Shown in pieces: positions 60,721 to 64,000 of a stretch of DNA of 64,000 bases (its first letter is position 1; each line of letters starts with the position of its first letter). This DNA is from Leptospira langatensis (GTDB lineage: Bacteria > Spirochaetota > Leptospiria > Leptospirales > Leptospiraceae). The notes beneath the pieces were generated by a model that made no database searches, was not told the origin of the DNA, and worked only from the letters and a program-made list of their open reading frames with translations. The position numbers and the translations under genes are program-made. The stretch lies in assembly GCF_004770615.1 (NCBI RefSeq), contig NZ_RQER01000011.1:248001-312000 (forward strand), given 5' to 3'.

Positions 60721-63700
60721 TTACTTTTTGGTCTTTTTGCCTTTTAAGAAGGTAGAGGACTTCTTGCGGTTTTTGCTTGTCCTACTGGGGGAAATGGATC
60801 CTTCGTAATCCGAATGCTGATCGTCACCCTCGTAGCTGGAAATTGCTTCCGGGTGCAATACTAGGGAGCTGCTTGTAGAAGGATAAGAATGTTCTTCTTC
60901 TCGCTTCTTCATCACTAGGATGTATAAGCTGGGCATTACAGTAAGAACTAAGAGTAGTGCGGACGTTAGTCCACCTACCATCACTGTCGCAAGAGGTCTT
61001 TGTACGTCGGAACCGACGCCGGTCGCCATAGTGGCCGGGATCAGTCCCAATAGAGCGAGTAACATGGTCATCAAACGAGGACGGAGTTGGGTCACTGCGG
61101 AAGCGATAGCAGCTTCTCTTACATTCATTCTTGGTGCTCCCGGAGTCTTATCGTGCAAAAAGTGATTTGCCTTGGATACGAATAGGATCCCTGCCATAGT
61201 AGCGATCCCAAACAAGGAGATAAACCCGACTCCGGCGGATACGTTGAAGTAATATCCCCTCATAAGAAGCGCGTAAATTCCTCCGATCAAAGAGAGTGGA
61301 ATACAAGAGAGTGCCACGAATACGGATCTTAGATCTCTATAAAGTAAATATAATAGACCAAAGATAATCCCGATCGTTAAAGGGATCACGATCGCAAGCT
61401 GCTTTCCTACTCGGGCCAGGTTCTCATACTGACCTCCGTATTTCACTTCGTAGCCGTCTGGGAAATGGACTTCGTTCTTTACCCGTTTTTGCAATTCCGC
61501 TACGAAACCACCTTGGTCCCTTCCTCGTACGTTCAAGCGAACTGTGACGGTTCTTTTTCCGTCTTGGCGGAAGATCATTGTAGGAGAATCTTCTTGGGTG
61601 ATATCTGCAAGTTCGGAGAGAGGGATCCTTTCTCCTTTAGGGGAGATGATCGGGATCCTTGCGATTTCTCTAGCGGATTCACGATAGTCTTTGGAGAAAC
61701 GAGCGACGATCCCGAAAAGAGCACGTTCTTTAGGAGGATTATCCATCGGTCCTTCGTATAGATAGCTGATCGGTTCCATACCGACAGCCGCTTCTATCAA
61801 TTGCTGGATATCGCTTACATTGATCCCATAACGAGCGGCCACATCCCGTTTGATCCGGATCACCAACTGAGGAGCCGGACCTTCCTGTTCGATCCCGTAT
61901 TCGCTCGCTCCTTTCATTTCGGCTACGATCTTTAAGATCTGGTCTGCGAGATCCCGCATCACTCTCATGTCCTGTCCGGAGACGAATACCGCAAGGTCGG
62001 CGATGGTCCCCATGATGGCTTCCGAAAGGTTGTCCATGATCGGCTGGGAGAAGCTGACTCTCACGCTAGGGAGTCCTTCTTCTAGGTCGTTTCGGAGTCG
62101 GATCAATAATTGCTCCTTAGTGATCTTCTCCTTCCACATTTTATAATCTTTTAATCCTACGTAGACTTCCAATCGGTTCGGAGGAAGCGGATCTGTCCCG
62201 TCGTCGTTCCTTCCATACTGGGATAAGATGGTGTTTACCATCTCATTCTTATAAATGATCTGTCTAACCTTAGGAATGAATTTCTTAGCTTCCGGTAAGG
62301 AGATGCCTACAGGGAAATAGAGTCGAAGTGTGAATCCACCTTCATCGAGGGAAGGTAAGAATTCTGTTCCCAAGGTAGTCGCTCCGATTACGAGCAGGAC
62401 CCCGACGACGGAGAATGCGATGGCCACGACTCTCTTAGATCTTTCCACCAAATAGTGAACGATTGATTCGTACTTCTTCTCTACCCAATGGTAGATAGGG
62501 TTGTGCATCTCTATAGGTCCCGGGTTTGGGGACTCGAAATAATTCCTAAAGAAGTACGACATGAGCACGGGAACTATGGTCATGGTGAATAGAAGCGCCC
62601 CGAAGATGGCAAAGGAGAGAGTGAAGGCCATCGGTTTGAATAGCCTTCCTTCGATACGCTCAAAGGAGAAGATAGGGAGATAGGCGAGAATGATGATGAG
62701 GATCGCAAATAGGATCTCCGTAGCCACCTCGGAACCGCAATCTTTTGTGAATGCAACGATCCCTCTCTGTTTATCCTGAGGAGTCGCATTCTTGTACCGC
62801 CTCATGATATTCTCTACCATCACCACGGCACTATCCACCACGATCCCGAAGTCCACAGCTCCGAGGGAGAGTAAGCTTGCCGAGATCCCGGAGGCATTCA
62901 TCATGGTAAAGGAGAATAGAAGGGCAAACGGTATCGTGGCCACCACCACTATGGAGGCTCGTATACTTCCGATAAAGAATACTACCACCAGGCTGACTAG
63001 GATGATCCCTTCTAAGAGAGTGATCCCTACCGTGCGAAGAGTATACTGCACTAGATCCCCTCTATCGTAAGTGTTCCTCAAGCGAGTTCCATCCGGCATG
63101 TACTTCTCGTTGATCTCTTTTACCTTGTCTCGAACTCTTTCCAGGAATGCGTTAGGCTCAACCCAACGACGCATAGCGACTAGGCCTTGAACAGAAGAGT
63201 CCACATCGATGAGACCCTCTTGGTCGTTTTGGATGGTGTATCCAAGCACACCGCTTGGGATCGGAGGAGCGATCTCCACCTTACCTATATTTTTTATGAA
63301 TACGGGTACTCCGTTCAGTGTCCTTACGACGATATCTTCGATCTGACCGATCTCTCGGATGGCTCCTAAGGATCGGATCGGAAGGGATTGCTCCCCTTGC
63401 AATAAGAAGTTACCGCCGGTGTTCAAGTTGTTGTTCTGCACGGCGTCTATCACATCCGAAACAGTGACATGATAACGGATCAAGCTTTCGGGGTTCATCA
63501 CGATATGGAATTGTTTCGGAAGACCTCCGAAGGTAACTACATCGGCAATCCCGGAGATCTGTAGCATTTTAGGAATGACGATCCAATCCTGGATACTTCT
63601 CAACTCCATGGGAGTGCGAGTGCCGTCTATGGATTCCACGACGTAGCGATATACCTCGCCGACCGGGGAACTCATAGGAGCAAGGGTAGGTTCCACCTCG

Positions 63701-64000
63701 TCCGGGATGACAGCATCTCGGACCTTTTCCATGAGCCTCATCCTTGCGAAGTAATCGTCCGTACCTTCTTCGAATACGAACTGGAAGACCACGAGCCCGT
63801 TGATCGTTCTGGAACGTCTTACGATCACGTTAGGAGTGGAGTGAAGTACTCTTTCGATAGGCATGGTCACCCTTTCTTCCACTTCTAAGGTTGCCTTGCC
63901 GGGGAATTTTGCGACCAAGCGGACTTGGGTGTCCGCGATATCCGAATAGGCTTCCTTACGGATATGGATCCAGGACCAGATCCCTATGATCAAGGTGACT
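60721..64000 (-). CDS. Heavy-metal RND pump (CzcA/CusA-like), 5' truncated by window edge
   Basis: More than 1090 residues; the frame runs off the window end, so about 30 N-terminal residues are missing. RND architecture with two periplasmic loops; [19 protein letters not shown] (~29-47) and [20 protein letters not shown] (~378-397, proton-relay acidic motif with the DFG..D pattern of metal pumps) place it in the HME group exporting Cu/Ag or Co/Zn/Cd across the envelope. The C-terminal ~60 residues are a Ser/Lys-rich tail with DDQHSDYEG, longer than usual. Adaptor and outer-membrane genes would lie to the right. Confidence 0.92.
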   Translation of the reverse strand, partial: VTLIIGIWSWIHIRKEAYSDIADTQVRLVAKFPGKATLEVEERVTMPIERVLHSTPNVIVRRSRTINGLVVFQFVFEEGTDDYFARMRLMEKVRDAVIPDEVEPTLAPMSSPVGEVYRYVVESIDGTRTPMELRSIQDWIVIPKMLQISGIADVVTFGGLPKQFHIVMNPESLIRYHVTVSDVIDAVQNNNLNTGGNFLLQGEQSLPIRSLGAIREIGQIEDIVVRTLNGVPVFIKNIGKVEIAPPIPSGVLGYTIQNDQEGLIDVDSSVQGLVAMRRWVEPNAFLERVRDKVKEINEKYMPDGTRLRNTYDRGDLVQYTLRTVGITLLEGIILVSLVVVFFIGSIRASIVVVATIPFALLFSFTMMNASGISASLLSLGAVDFGIVVDSAVVMVENIMRRYKNATPQDKQRGIVAFTKDCGSEVATEILFAILIIILAYLPIFSFERIEGRLFKPMAFTLSFAIFGALLFTMTIVPVLMSYFFRNYFESPNPGPIEMHNPIYHWVEKKYESIVHYLVERSKRVVAIAFSVVGVLLVIGATTLGTEFLPSLDEGGFTLRLYFPVGISLPEAKKFIPKVRQIIYKNEMVNTILSQYGRNDDGTDPLPPNRLEVYVGLKDYKMWKEKITKEQLLIRLRNDLEEGLPSVRVSFSQPIMDNLSEAIMGTIADLAVFVSGQDMRVMRDLADQILKIVAEMKGASEYGIEQEGPAPQLVIRIKRDVAARYGINVSDIQQLIEAAVGMEPISYLYEGPMDNPPKERALFGIVARFSKDYRESAREIARIPIISPKGERIPLSELADITQEDSPTMIFRQDGKRTVTVRLNVRGRDQGGFVAELQKRVKNEVHFPDGYEVKYGGQYENLARVGKQLAIVIPLTIGIIFGLLYLLYRDLRSVFVALSCIPLSLIGGIYALLMRGYYFNVSAGVGFISLFGIATMAGILFVSKANHFLHDKTPGAPRMNVREAAIASAVTQLRPRLMTMLLALLGLIPATMATGVGSDVQRPLATVMVGGLTSALLLVLTVMPSLYILVMKKREEEHSYPSTSSSLVLHPEAISSYEGDDQHSDYEGSISPSRTSKNRKKSSTFLKGKKTKK

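Noticed and set aside
1..64000. CRISPR arrays, tRNA or rRNA genes, transposases, phage genes
   Set aside because: No regular spaced direct repeats, cloverleaf-like sequence or recognisable mobile-element proteins were seen, although short RNAs could be missed by eye.

Overview
The window looks like chromosomal DNA of a spirochaete, most likely Leptospira (probably a saprophytic or intermediate-clade species). This is inferred from short lax lipoprotein signal peptides (ending NAC, ASC, LQC, VAC, IAC), SpoIIE-type phosphatases with membrane or transporter N-termini, NHL and SMP-30-like lipoproteins, many TetR/MarR/AraC regulators, and moderate GC by eye. I see no rRNA, tRNA, CRISPR array, transposase or phage gene. 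Both ends cut genes: a SpoIIE phosphatase on the left and a CzcA/CusA-type RND pump on the right.

Left part (1-20 kb): an accessory stretch of small regulator-enzyme modules. It holds a Tet(X)-like flavin monooxygenase divergent from a TetR regulator; a TetR regulator with an exported alpha/beta hydrolase and an SDR, tied together by one perfect palindrome seen upstream of both transcription units; and a large GH5 lipoprotein with two duplicated C-terminal modules. Next come single VOC, RibD-like and SRPBCC enzymes, two consecutive genes resembling orphan immunity proteins, and an MddA-like methyltransferase/hotdog operon divergent from a MarR gene, with one operator core present twice. A second TetR-FAD monooxygenase module (its TetR paralogous to the first) and an NHL-repeat lipoprotein follow.

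Central part (20-31 kb): a coherent aromatic meta-cleavage cluster. The forward arm encodes a C-C hydrolase, an extradiol dioxygenase, an MhpA-like ring hydroxylase, 2-hydroxypentadienoate hydratase, acetylating acetaldehyde dehydrogenase and 4-hydroxy-2-oxovalerate aldolase, which together would take a hydroxylated aromatic acid to pyruvate and acetyl-CoA. The reverse arm encodes a second extradiol-type dioxygenase and an FAH-family hydrolase, plus an ACMSD-like amidohydrolase. A TetR gene sits inside the cluster, and four related TGAGA-N4-TCTCA sites lie in front of its transcription units, so the cluster appears to be one regulon.

Right part (31-64 kb): an exported zinc phospholipase C-like protein, a CPA1 antiporter, a complete RND efflux operon (permease with a His-rich loop, adaptor, outer-membrane lipoprotein) divergent from a membrane-bound 7TM-AraC regulator, a lipoprotein metallo-hydrolase, an NmrA/AraC pair, a dehalogenase-like hydrolase fused to a membrane domain, a secreted lipase, an LprI-domain protein, a quinone oxidoreductase, and two paralogous SMP-30-like proteins flanking an AraC regulator and an M24 peptidase. 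It ends with an ammonium transporter fused to a SpoIIE phosphatase, a thiolase/MarR pair sharing an upstream motif, and the truncated heavy-metal RND pump.

The strongest leads are the cis-regulatory repeats that link regulators to targets, the aromatic regulon, the Amt-phosphatase fusion, and a hairpin that would hide the ribosome-binding site of the M24 peptidase gene.
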